Shown here in pieces: positions 30,170 to 37,697 of a stretch of DNA of 64,000 nt. The first letter of the stretch is position 1, and every line of letters begins with the position of its first letter. The notes beneath the pieces are model-generated. The model worked only from the letters and a program-made list of their open reading frames with translations, was not told the DNA's origin and searched no databases. A program made the position numbers and the translations under genes. The DNA is from Trebonia sp035294225 (lineage in GTDB: Bacteria > Actinomycetota > Actinomycetes > Streptosporangiales > Streptosporangiaceae), in the NCBI GenBank assembly GCA_035294225.1, contig DATGLH010000013.1:1-64000 (forward strand), given 5' to 3'.

Positions 30170-31774
30170 GTGAGCCATCAGGCGGAAGCCGCTACCACCA
30201 CGCAAGCAGCCGGCAAGGCCACCAGGCGCAGGGGCGTGCGCGGCAGCCCCGGGCTGACGCTGCTGTCCGCCGCGCTCGGCGTCATGATGGTCGCCCTCGA
30301 CGGCACGATCGTGGCCGTCGCCAACCCGGCGATCCAGTCCACGCTCGGCGCCTCGCTGGCCGACATCCAGTGGGTGACGAACGGCTACCTGCTGGCGCTG
30401 GCCGTCACATTGATCACCATCGGAAAGATCGGCGACCGGTTCGGGCACAAGAAGGTGTTCCTGGCCGGCATCGTCGGCTTCGCCGCTACCTCCGCCGCCG
30501 TCGGCCTGTCCGGCGCGGTCGCGGGCAGCATCTCGCTGATCATCACGTTCCGCATCCTTCAGGGCGTCTTCGGCGCCATGCTGCAACCGACCGCGCTCGC
30601 GCTGCTGCGCAATACCTTCCCCATCGAGAAGCTGAACGGGGCCATCGGCGTCTGGGGCGCGGTCATCGGCGCTTCCACGGCGGCCGGCCCCATCGCCGGC
30701 GGGCTGCTCGTCCAGCACATCAACTGGGAGTCGTGCTTCTACATCAACGTGCCGGTCGGCGTGATCGCGCTGGCCATGGGCCTGGCCGTGCTGCGCGAGA
30801 CGCCGCCGTCGAGGGCGGCCCGCTCGTTCGACATCCCGGGCATCGCGGCGCTGACCGCCTTCCTGTTCCTGCTGGTGTGGGGCCTGATCAAGGCTCCCGA
30901 CTACGGCTGGGCCAGCGGCAGGAGCATTGCCTTCTTCTCCGGGGCTGCCGTGGCCCTGGTCCTGTTCCTGATCCGCGAGTCGCGGGCGGCCGAGCCGCTG
31001 CTGCCGCTGCGGCTGTTCCGCTCGGTCCCGCTGTCGGCCGGCACCGCCCTGGTCATCACGCTCATGTTCGCGCTGTTCGGCGCGATGTTCTTCATGACGT
31101 TCTTCCTGGAGAACGTGCACGGGCTGGACCCGGTCGCCACCGGCGTCCGGCTGCTGCCGATGACCGCCATGCTGATCGTCGGCGCGCCGCTAGCAGGGCA
31201 GGTGATCACGAAGGCCGGGCCGCGCATCCCCATGGTCGCCGGCATGCTGCTGGCCGCGATCGCGCTGTTCGGGCTGTCCCGGATCGGCCTGGCCTCCAGC
31301 CTGAACGACACGATCGGCTGGTTCGCCATGCTCGGCCTGGGCCTGTCCCCGGTGATGGTCGGTGCCACCGAGGTGATCGTCGGCAACGCCGCGGTCGAAC
31401 TGGCCGGCGTCGCGAGCGGCCTACAGTCCACCGCGATGCAGGTCGGCGGCACGATCGGCACCTCCGTGCTCGGCGCGGTCATGTCGGCGAAGGTGAGCAG
31501 CGTGCTGCCGGCGAAGTGGGCCGCCGCGCACCTGCCCGCGCTGAACCCGGCGCAGCTCGCGGAGGTCAAGAGCGCCACCACGGTCGGCGTGGCGCCGGTC
31601 GCCAGGGGCATGCCGCCGCAGGTCGCCGCCGCGATCGCGGACGTCACCCACTCGGCGTTCATCAGCGGCATGACGGCTTCGTTCCTCACCGCGTGCATCG
31701 TCGCCATCGCGGGCGCCCTGATCGCGCTGCTGACCAGGAAGGGGAACGCGGACGCGGGAGCGGCCCGCATCTGA
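30170..31774 (+). CDS. DHA2 (EmrB/QacA-type) MFS multidrug exporter, 14 TM
   Basis: This 534-residue transporter has DHA2 signatures: motif D1 LGVMMVALDGTIVAVANPAI, motif A GKIGDRFGHKKVFL, and motif C GAVIGASTAAGPIAGGLLVQ. About 14 membrane helices are expected, and it should export drugs or a secondary metabolite by proton antiport. The GTG at 30170 follows AGGAGCAGGG. The leader starts about 42 bp upstream if the TATGCT box is used. The adjacent tetR and operator indicate inducible expression. The following PPOX gene is 39 bp downstream on the same strand. Confidence 0.93.
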   Translation: MSHQAEAATTTQAAGKATRRRGVRGSPGLTLLSAALGVMMVALDGTIVAVANPAIQSTLGASLADIQWVTNGYLLALAVTLITIGKIGDRFGHKKVFLAGIVGFAATSAAVGLSGAVAGSISLIITFRILQGVFGAMLQPTALALLRNTFPIEKLNGAIGVWGAVIGASTAAGPIAGGLLVQHINWESCFYINVPVGVIALAMGLAVLRETPPSRAARSFDIPGIAALTAFLFLLVWGLIKAPDYGWASGRSIAFFSGAAVALVLFLIRESRAAEPLLPLRLFRSVPLSAGTALVITLMFALFGAMFFMTFFLENVHGLDPVATGVRLLPMTAMLIVGAPLAGQVITKAGPRIPMVAGMLLAAIALFGLSRIGLASSLNDTIGWFAMLGLGLSPVMVGATEVIVGNAAVELAGVASGLQSTAMQVGGTIGTSVLGAVMSAKVSSVLPAKWAAAHLPALNPAQLAEVKSATTVGVAPVARGMPPQVAAAIADVTHSAFISGMTASFLTACIVAIAGALIALLTRKGNADAGAARI

Positions 31775-31813
31775 GTGGCTGCGTGCGGACCTGGCCGCTG
31801 CGAGGATGTACCC

Positions 31814-32224
31814 ATGGACATTGACGCAGCGCTCGACTTCGTCCGCACGCAGCACCACGCGGTGCTCGGCACGCTCAAGAGCGACGGGACGCCACAGCTG
31901 TCGCCGGTGACCGCCGGCGTCGACGAGGCGGGCCACGTGGTGATCAGCACCCGGCAGACCGCTTACAAGGTCCGCAATATCCGCCGTGACCCGCGGGTGT
32001 GGCTGTGCGCGTTCCCCGATACGTTCTTCGGCAAGTGGGTGCAGATCGAGGGGACGGCGGAGATCGTGGAGCTGCCGGAGGCGATGGACGGCCTCGTCGA
32101 TTACTACCGGCGCATCTCCGGCGAGCACCCCGACTGGGACGACTACCGGGCCGCCATGGAACGGGAGAAGCGAGTCCTGCTGCGCGTCAGCGTGCGCAAG
32201 GCCGGCCCCGACGTAAGCGGCTAA
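31814..32224 (+). CDS. PPOX-class (FMN/F420-binding split barrel) oxidoreductase
   Basis: This 136-residue split beta-barrel flavoprotein has the pattern HHAVLGTLKSDGTPQLSPVTAG (truncated here), VVISTRQTAYKVRNIRRDPR and WVQIEGTAEIVEL. The family uses FMN or F420; the actinobacterial setting makes F420 likely but the sequence alone does not decide. ATG at 31814 follows GAGGATG; the frame is open to 31775 without a better start. It may be co-transcribed with the exporter and help modify the exported compound. Confidence 0.85.
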   Translation: MDIDAALDFVRTQHHAVLGTLKSDGTPQLSPVTAGVDEAGHVVISTRQTAYKVRNIRRDPRVWLCAFPDTFFGKWVQIEGTAEIVELPEAMDGLVDYYRRISGEHPDWDDYRAAMEREKRVLLRVSVRKAGPDVSG

Positions 32225-32241
32225 CCCGCGCGGACGGGCGG

Positions 32242-33219
32242 CTACCGGGACGGGGCGGCCCAGGCGTCCGGCCCGTCGGGCAGTTCGGCGCCGTACCAGT
32301 ACTCGATCAGCCTGCGGGCGATCGAGGATGTCGGCGCCAGCGCCAGCTCGCCGGCGTCGATGCCGGCCCGCAGCTCGGCGCGGCCGAACCAGCGCGCCTC
32401 GCCGATCTCCTCCCCGTCGACGGCGATCTGCTGCCCGCCCATGGCCAGCGCCTGGAATCCGAGCATCAGGCTGCGCGGCATCGGCCACGGCTGGCTGCCC
32501 AGGTAGCGGATCTGGCCGACCGTGATCGCGGTCTCCTCGAAGACCTCGCGCGCCACCGCCTGCTCGGCGGACTCCCCCGGCTCGACGAACCCCGCGAGCA
32601 GCGACATCCGCCGCTGTGGCCAGGCAGTGTTCCTGGCCAGCAGGCACCGGTCCTGCCGGTCCGTGACCAGCATGATCACCGCCGGGTCGAGCCGCGGGAA
32701 ATGCTCGGTCCCGTCCACGGGGCAGGTGGTGAGGTGCCCGGCCGGCGCCGGGACGGTCGGCGCCCCGCACTGGGGGCAGTGCGTGTGCGTATCGTGCCAG
32801 TTCGCCAGCGCCACCGCATGGGTGAACAGCCCCGCGTCCCGGTCGCTCAGCACGGCGCCGGCCTGCCTCAGCGACATGGGCTTCACATCGTCGTCATCCG
32901 AACGGACGATGGCTTCCGCGCTGAGTTCACCGCTCACCCCGAAGTAGGCGACGCCGTCGTCGGCGCCCAGCAGGAACCTCGTTCCCGCGGGTGCCTCGCC
33001 CGGCGGCAGGAACACCAGCTCCGGGCCGTTCGCACCGGACCGGACAAGCGCCCGGGAATCGTTCACCACCAGCACCCGGGTACGCGGATCCGCCCAGGCG
33101 GCCGCCACCCACGCCGGATCGGAACGCCGGGCCGTCGCCCGGTCGACCGTGCCGCGGGAGAGCGCCAGCCGGCCCAGCGGGCCGGCACTGGACTGCTGCG
33201 TGCCTGCCGGGGCGGTCAC
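32242..33219 (-). CDS. nudC: NAD(+)/NADH pyrophosphatase NudC
   Basis: This 325-residue NudC-type Nudix hydrolase cleaves NADH or NAD-capped RNA to NMN(H) and AMP. Present are the zinc-ribbon region (HCPQCGAP ... TTCPVDGTEHFPRLDPAV), the Nudix box (GFVEPGESAEQAVAREVFEE) and the NudC signature SQPWPMPRSLMLGF. Only three of the four usual zinc cysteines are seen, since the second pair reads C-P-V-D. The start is GTG at 33219, which overlaps the dipeptidase stop by four bases (GTGA). This gene also neighbours adnB in mycobacteria, as I recall. Confidence 0.92.
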   Translation of the reverse strand: MTAPAGTQQSSAGPLGRLALSRGTVDRATARRSDPAWVAAAWADPRTRVLVVNDSRALVRSGANGPELVFLPPGEAPAGTRFLLGADDGVAYFGVSGELSAEAIVRSDDDDVKPMSLRQAGAVLSDRDAGLFTHAVALANWHDTHTHCPQCGAPTVPAPAGHLTTCPVDGTEHFPRLDPAVIMLVTDRQDRCLLARNTAWPQRRMSLLAGFVEPGESAEQAVAREVFEETAITVGQIRYLGSQPWPMPRSLMLGFQALAMGGQQIAVDGEEIGEARWFGRAELRAGIDAGELALAPTSSIARRLIEYWYGAELPDGPDAWAAPSR

Positions 33220-34601
33220 CGGCCCACGCCCGACGCCGCGAGCTCCTCCCACAGGTACGCGGCCGCCTCCGCGCCGCGCAGCAGCCGGGAGAGGTCCACG
33301 TACTCATTGGGGGCGTGGATCCGGTCCGCGTCAAGGCCTACCGCCAGGAAGACGAGCGGCGCGCCCAGGATGTCGGCGAGGTCGGCCTCGGGGCCGCTGC
33401 CGCCTTCCCTGGTGAACAGCACCTCGCCGCCGAACGCCCGCTCCATCGCGCGGCGGGCCGCCGCCACAGCCGGCGAGTCGATCGGCGACCGGCAGGGGCG
33501 GACTCCGTGCCCGGCCGTGACAGTCACCACGAGCCCGTTCGGGATGACCTTGCCGGCGTACTCGCGCAGGGACGCGATCACGGCGGCCGGTTCCTGGTCG
33601 GGGACCAGCCGGAACGAGACCTTGGCGTGCGCTTCCCTCGGGATGATCGTCTTCGGGCCCGGACCCGTGTGCCCGCCCCAGATGCCGTTGACCTCCGCGG
33701 TCGGCCGGGCCCAGATCCGCTCCAGCGTGGAGTAGCCTGCCTCGCCGTACGTCGCCCGGCTGTCGCCGGCGTCGGCGAGCCACTGCTTCTCGTCGAAGGG
33801 AAGCCTGGCGAGCAGTTCGCGCTCGTCGTCGGTGAGCGGGACCACGTCGTCGTAGAAGCCGGGCAGCGCCACCTTCCCGTCCGCGTCGTGCAGTCCGGCC
33901 AGCAGCGCCGCGAGCGCGTGCGCCGGGTTCGGCACGCCGCCGCCGAACGACCCCGAATGCAGGTCGCGCGACGGCCCGGCCACCGTGATCTCGGCGTCCA
34001 CGAGGCCGCGCATGCCGGTGCAGATCGACGGCACGTCAGCCGCCCACATCGTGGTGTCGCTGATCACGATCACGTCGGGGCTGAGCTGGCCGGCGCGCTC
34101 GCGGAGCAGGCCGGCGAAGTGCGGGGAGCCCGACTCCTCCTCGCCCTCGATGAGCATGCTGACCGAGACGGGGGGCGCCTGCGTGCCGCGGCCGGCCAGG
34201 CAGGCGCGCAGGCCCAGCGCGTGGAACAGCACCTGCCCCTTGTCGTCGGAGGCACCGCGCCCGAAGATCGCGCCGTTGCGCTCGACGGGCTCGAACGGCT
34301 GGTAATCCCAGCCGTCGGCGAGTTCGGCCGGCTGCACATCGTGATGGCCGTACACGAGCACTCGGGGCGCGCGCTCGTCGGCGGCCGGCCAGTGCGCGTA
34401 GACGGCGGGCAGCCCCCCGGTCTCCCACACCTCGGCAACCGGGAAGCCGGCCTTCTCAAGGTAGCCGGCCAGCCACTGCGCCGACCGGCGCACGTCACCG
34501 TGGCGGGCGGGGTCGGCGGAAACCGATGGGATCGCCAGCCACTCGCGCAGCGCCTGTGAAAACTCGGCGGCGTTCGCCGCGATAAACTCCCGGACCTCCA
34601 T
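33216..34601 (-). CDS. M20-family dipeptidase
   Basis: This 461-residue zinc peptidase of the M20/M28 clan has metal ligands in VLVYGHHDVQPAE (His, Asp), IFGRGASDDKGQ (Asp), MLIEGEEESGSP (general-base Glu and ligand Glu) and the dimerisation/lid region DLHSGSFGGGVPNPAHAL. The pattern fits cytosolic dipeptidases (carnosine-dipeptidase-like). The ATG at 34601 lies 6 bp after the purM-like stop, and its stop overlaps nudC; the three genes are one leftward unit. Substrate unknown. Confidence 0.92.
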   Translation of the reverse strand: MEVREFIAANAAEFSQALREWLAIPSVSADPARHGDVRRSAQWLAGYLEKAGFPVAEVWETGGLPAVYAHWPAADERAPRVLVYGHHDVQPAELADGWDYQPFEPVERNGAIFGRGASDDKGQVLFHALGLRACLAGRGTQAPPVSVSMLIEGEEESGSPHFAGLLRERAGQLSPDVIVISDTTMWAADVPSICTGMRGLVDAEITVAGPSRDLHSGSFGGGVPNPAHALAALLAGLHDADGKVALPGFYDDVVPLTDDERELLARLPFDEKQWLADAGDSRATYGEAGYSTLERIWARPTAEVNGIWGGHTGPGPKTIIPREAHAKVSFRLVPDQEPAAVIASLREYAGKVIPNGLVVTVTAGHGVRPCRSPIDSPAVAAARRAMERAFGGEVLFTREGGSGPEADLADILGAPLVFLAVGLDADRIHAPNEYVDLSRLLRGAEAAAYLWEELAASGVGR

Positions 34602-34607
34602 GGGAAC

Positions 34608-35735
34608 CTAACGTACCGGTTCGAAGGCGTCTCCCTTGCCGGACAGGCCCGCCGGCGGGATCGACACCGACCTGCCGGGCTGGCCGGTCACCCGGCCGAT
34701 GCGGACCGGGTCCTCGCCGGCCTGCTTGAGGACGGCCAGGGCGGCCTGCTGGTCGGATTCGGCGACGACGACACAGAACCCGATGCCCATGTTGAACGTG
34801 GCGTACATCGTGGCCGGCGGGATCTCGCCCCGCTGCGCGATGAGCGTGAAGATCTCCGGAGCGGGCACCAGCGCGTCGAGCTCGTACGACACGTCGGCCG
34901 CGAGCCGGGCCAGGTTGAGCAGCCCTCCGCCCGAGATGTGCGCCATTCCCCGCGGGGCGATGCCCGCCGCCCACAGCGCCTCGATCGCCTTCACGTATAC
35001 CCGCGTAGGCTGGAGCAGCGCGTCGGCGAGCCGCCGGCCGGCACCCGGCACCTGGTCCGACAGCGTCATTTTGCCCTTGCGGAACAGCGCGTGCCTGGCC
35101 AGCGAGTAACCGTTGCTGTGCAGCCCCGAGCTGGGCAGCCCTATCACCACGTCGCCGGGCCGGACCGCGCTTCCGTCCACGGCCTCGCGTCCCGGGGGGA
35201 GCGCGCCGATCGCGGTGCCCACCAGGTCGAGCATCGGGCCGCCGCCGCCCGGATCCGCGAGCATGTCGCCGATCTGGGCGATCTCACCGCCGGGGATGGC
35301 GATGCCGGCCAGCTCGGCGCCCAGGAAGAGCCCGCGGGCCACCTCGTCGAGCACGCCCTCGTCGATCCGGTCGGTGGCCATGTAGTCGAGCAGCGCGAGC
35401 GGGACCGCGCCGACGCAGATCAGGTCGTTGACGTTATTCGCCACGCAGTCCACGCCGATCGGCTCCCAGCGGTTCGCCTCCCTGGCGAGCAGGATCTTGG
35501 TGCCCACGCCGTCGGTGGTCAGGGCGAGCGGCGGACCGGGCGGCACATGCATGAGCGTCGCGAAATACCCGCTGGCCAGCCCGGTAATGGAGGTCACCAG
35601 CGGAGAGCGGACCCTGGTCCGGGCCAGCCACGGGCGCATCACCCGGGCGAACGCGGCCTGCTCGCGCTCCTCGTCCACCCCGGCGGCGGCGTAGGTGGAC
35701 GGCGTGCCTTCCGGCGGCGTCGCGTTCATGGACAT
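34608..35735 (-). CDS. purM: Phosphoribosylformylglycinamidine cyclo-ligase (AIR synthase)
   Basis: The 375-residue PurM fold has the ATP/FGAM motifs YAAAGVD near the start, LALTTDGVGTKILLA, NVNDLICVGAVPLALLDYMA, LPSSGLHSNGYSLAR, MAHISGGGLLNLAR and NMGIGFCVVV. It catalyses the fifth step of purine synthesis. No other pur gene is near, and the sequence differs in places from standard actinobacterial PurM (for instance a longer N-terminal half), so a second copy elsewhere is possible. The ATG at 35735 heads the operon with the dipeptidase and nudC. The stop is 6 bp from the dipeptidase start. Confidence 0.87.
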   Translation of the reverse strand: MSMNATPPEGTPSTYAAAGVDEEREQAAFARVMRPWLARTRVRSPLVTSITGLASGYFATLMHVPPGPPLALTTDGVGTKILLAREANRWEPIGVDCVANNVNDLICVGAVPLALLDYMATDRIDEGVLDEVARGLFLGAELAGIAIPGGEIAQIGDMLADPGGGGPMLDLVGTAIGALPPGREAVDGSAVRPGDVVIGLPSSGLHSNGYSLARHALFRKGKMTLSDQVPGAGRRLADALLQPTRVYVKAIEALWAAGIAPRGMAHISGGGLLNLARLAADVSYELDALVPAPEIFTLIAQRGEIPPATMYATFNMGIGFCVVVAESDQQAALAVLKQAGEDPVRIGRVTGQPGRSVSIPPAGLSGKGDAFEPVR

Positions 35736-35817
35736 CGGCTCCCTCGTCTTCTGCGGCGTTCGCCAGAGTAGCCGATCATGGCCGGTCAGCCGCTTATCTG
35801 GTTACCTGGGGCGACGT

Positions 35818-35840
35818 CGTTTGGCGTCTGCCGCCAAACG
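35818..35840. promoter_or_regulatory. Perfect 9-bp inverted repeat in the purM/cupin divergent region
   Basis: CGTTTGGCG (35818-35826), loop TCTGC, CGCCAAACG (35832-35840). It lies in the 248-bp gap between two divergent genes, so it is more likely an operator or leader element than a terminator. Confidence 0.5.
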
Positions 35841-35983
35841 GGCGCCTCCGGAGCTTGCCCCGGCCACGGTCGGCTCGCCGGCTGGGGCCTTATCCCTTGC
35901 CTGCGGGCTGCCGGAGAGAGACAGTGATCTCGCACGGACCTCGCATGGGCAGCAAGCGACCACAGCGACTACGAGGAGCACAG

Positions 35984-36505
35984 ATGGCCAATGAGTTCTG
36001 GCGGGAACTGAAGCCGGTCGCGGAGGTGTTCCGCCCGGGAGCGGCGCCGGAAGCCTACATTCACGATGCGGCCACCGCCGATGAGCGCTACTACGCGCCG
36101 CTGTCACCGACCGCCGGGAGCCGGCCGCTGTTCATCTCCCCCAGCCAGAACCGCTGGTGCGACATCCTCATGTGCAAGGGCGCCGGGATGGTGAACCGGC
36201 ACTACCATCCGCAGCAGGTGTTCGCGTACACGATCTCCGGCAAGTGGGGCTACCTGGAGCACGACTGGGTGGCGACCAAGGGCGACTGGATCTACGAGGC
36301 ACCGGGCGAGGCGCACACGCTCGTCGCGTATGAATCGGACGAGCCGATGATGGTTACCTTCAACGTGACGGGGCCGCTGATCTGGCTGGACGAGAACGGC
36401 GAGCCGAACGGCACGTTCGACGTCTTCGACTACATCAAGCTGTGCCGTGACCACTACGAGAAGGTCGGCATCGGCGCGGACTACGTGGACAGCCTGTTCC
36501 GCTGA
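35984..36505 (+). CDS. Cupin dioxygenase-like protein (2,4'-dihydroxyacetophenone dioxygenase family)
   Basis: This 173-residue cupin has the metal-binding block VNRHYHPQQVFAYTISGKW and the second motif EAPGEAHTLVAYE. LEHDWVATKGDWIYEAPGE and the final GADYVDSLFR match what I recall of the 2,4'-dihydroxyacetophenone dioxygenase-type family. Such enzymes use non-haem iron to cleave C-C bonds in aromatic ketones or diketones. The motifs contain the expected His residues, so it is probably active, but the substrate is not predictable. ATG at 35984 is preceded by ACGAGGAGC. It stands alone and is followed by a long repeat-rich non-coding stretch. Confidence 0.85.
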   Translation: MANEFWRELKPVAEVFRPGAAPEAYIHDAATADERYYAPLSPTAGSRPLFISPSQNRWCDILMCKGAGMVNRHYHPQQVFAYTISGKWGYLEHDWVATKGDWIYEAPGEAHTLVAYESDEPMMVTFNVTGPLIWLDENGEPNGTFDVFDYIKLCRDHYEKVGIGADYVDSLFR

Positions 36506-37379
36506 CGCGCTTCCTGGCCTGAACAGCGGCGGATCGTGCGACGGTTTCCGCAGGGCCGCAGGGCGCAGGCCGCAGGAAAGCCGCAGGGCGCAGGCCGCAG
36601 GGCGCAGGAAGGCCGCACGGCTTCCGCAGGAAAGCCCACGGCCCGCTTTGCGATCGTTGTTCTATGCCGCTATTACGCGTTGCCGTCCAGCCGCATCTCC
36701 CGCGGGGACGCGAAAGCCAAGATCAGACGCCGAAGCCAAGGCCATCGGCGGGCCAAGGTCATCGGCGGCTTGCTTCGACCAAGATCATCGGCGGCTTGCT
36801 TCGACCACGGTTCCCTGCCGTCACGGGAGCCACTTTCACCGCGGCCGCACCGCCCCCGGACAGCGCGCCCTGTCGCGGCCGACCACGCGAATCGAAAAAT
36901 CCTTCATCATGCGGAAAAAATCCCGAATAGGTGTAAAAATCTTTCCGGATCATGAATGTCGGCGCCAACTCTCAAGTCAGGGTTCAGGCAATCAACTTAA
37001 AACGGGCATCCGACCATGCCGGGTCCCGGATGCTCCCGCGGCCCGGGGCCGGCCAGGCGCCGTCAGGGCGCCGGAACCCCGGTTCCAAAGGCGCCGGAGC
37101 CCCGGACTCAGCCGGAACCCCGCATCCAAAGGCGCCGGAACCCCGGTTCCAAAGGCCCCGGATCCCGGATCCGGGATGGCGGAACTCCGGATTCGGGCAC
37201 GGAACCCCAGTCGCACAGCCGGGCCCCTTAGCCAACCGGCGGCGACACCGGCTGCTACACCGCCGCCGAGTACGGCGCCCAGACGCACAGCCGGGGCCCC
37301 TTAGCCAACCGGCGTTGCCCCAGCGGGCCAGCGTCCGATGCCGGCGCGTGAGCGCCGGCCATCCGGGTACCGTTGGCTC
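36506..37379. repeat. 874-bp non-coding stretch full of short repeats
   Basis: No real gene is seen. The stretch contains: degenerate GCCGCAGGGCGCAG units (about 36542-36640); a 26-bp tandem repeat with copies at 36755-36780 and 36781-36806 plus a partial copy before them; a perfect 26-bp repeat (GGCGCCGGAACCCC...) at 37067-37092 and 37131-37156 with decayed copies between; and a roughly 28-bp repeat ending TTAGCCAACCGGCG at 37214-37241 and 37285-37314. An AT-rich patch lies at 36893-36955. The rightward gene start at 37380 has its promoter in or after this region. Confidence 0.75.
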
Positions 37380-37697
37380 ATGCTTGTCGCCTTTTCGGTC
37401 ACACCGCTCGGCACCGGCGAGAACGTCGGCGAGATCGTCGCGGAAGCGGTCCGGGTTGTCCGCGCGAGCGGCCTGCCGAACCAGACCGACGCGATGTTCA
37501 CCACGGTCGAGGGTGACTGGGATGAGGTCATGGCCGTGGTCAAGGGCGCCGTGGACGCGGTCGCGGCGCGGGCGCCGCGGGTCAGCCTGGTGCTCAAGGC
37601 TGACCTGCGGCCCGGCGTGACCGGCGCGCTGACCGCCAAGGTCGAGTCGGTCGAGCGTTACCTGGCGGCTAATCCGCCAGCGGCACCCGGTCAATGA
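37380..37697 (+). CDS. MTH1187/YkoF-type thiamine-binding family protein
   Basis: This 105-residue ferredoxin-fold protein has the family pattern VAFSVTPLGTGENVGEIVAEA, QTDAMFTTVEGDWDEVMAVVK, VSLVLKADLRPG. Family members bind thiamine-like ligands and form tetramers. ATG at 37380 is used; the frame upstream to 37338 is open but lies in repeats. The last 29 bp overlap the 3' end of adnB on the opposite strand, one of three convergent overlaps in the window. Confidence 0.85.
   Translation: MLVAFSVTPLGTGENVGEIVAEAVRVVRASGLPNQTDAMFTTVEGDWDEVMAVVKGAVDAVAARAPRVSLVLKADLRPGVTGALTAKVESVERYLAANPPAAPGQ

Noticed and set aside
36447..37620. Two long plus-strand frames over the repeat-rich spacer
   Set aside because: Arg/Pro/Gly-rich low-complexity translation, no SD, overlap with the cupin gene end and with the thiamine-binding-type gene in another frame. 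Treated as non-coding.
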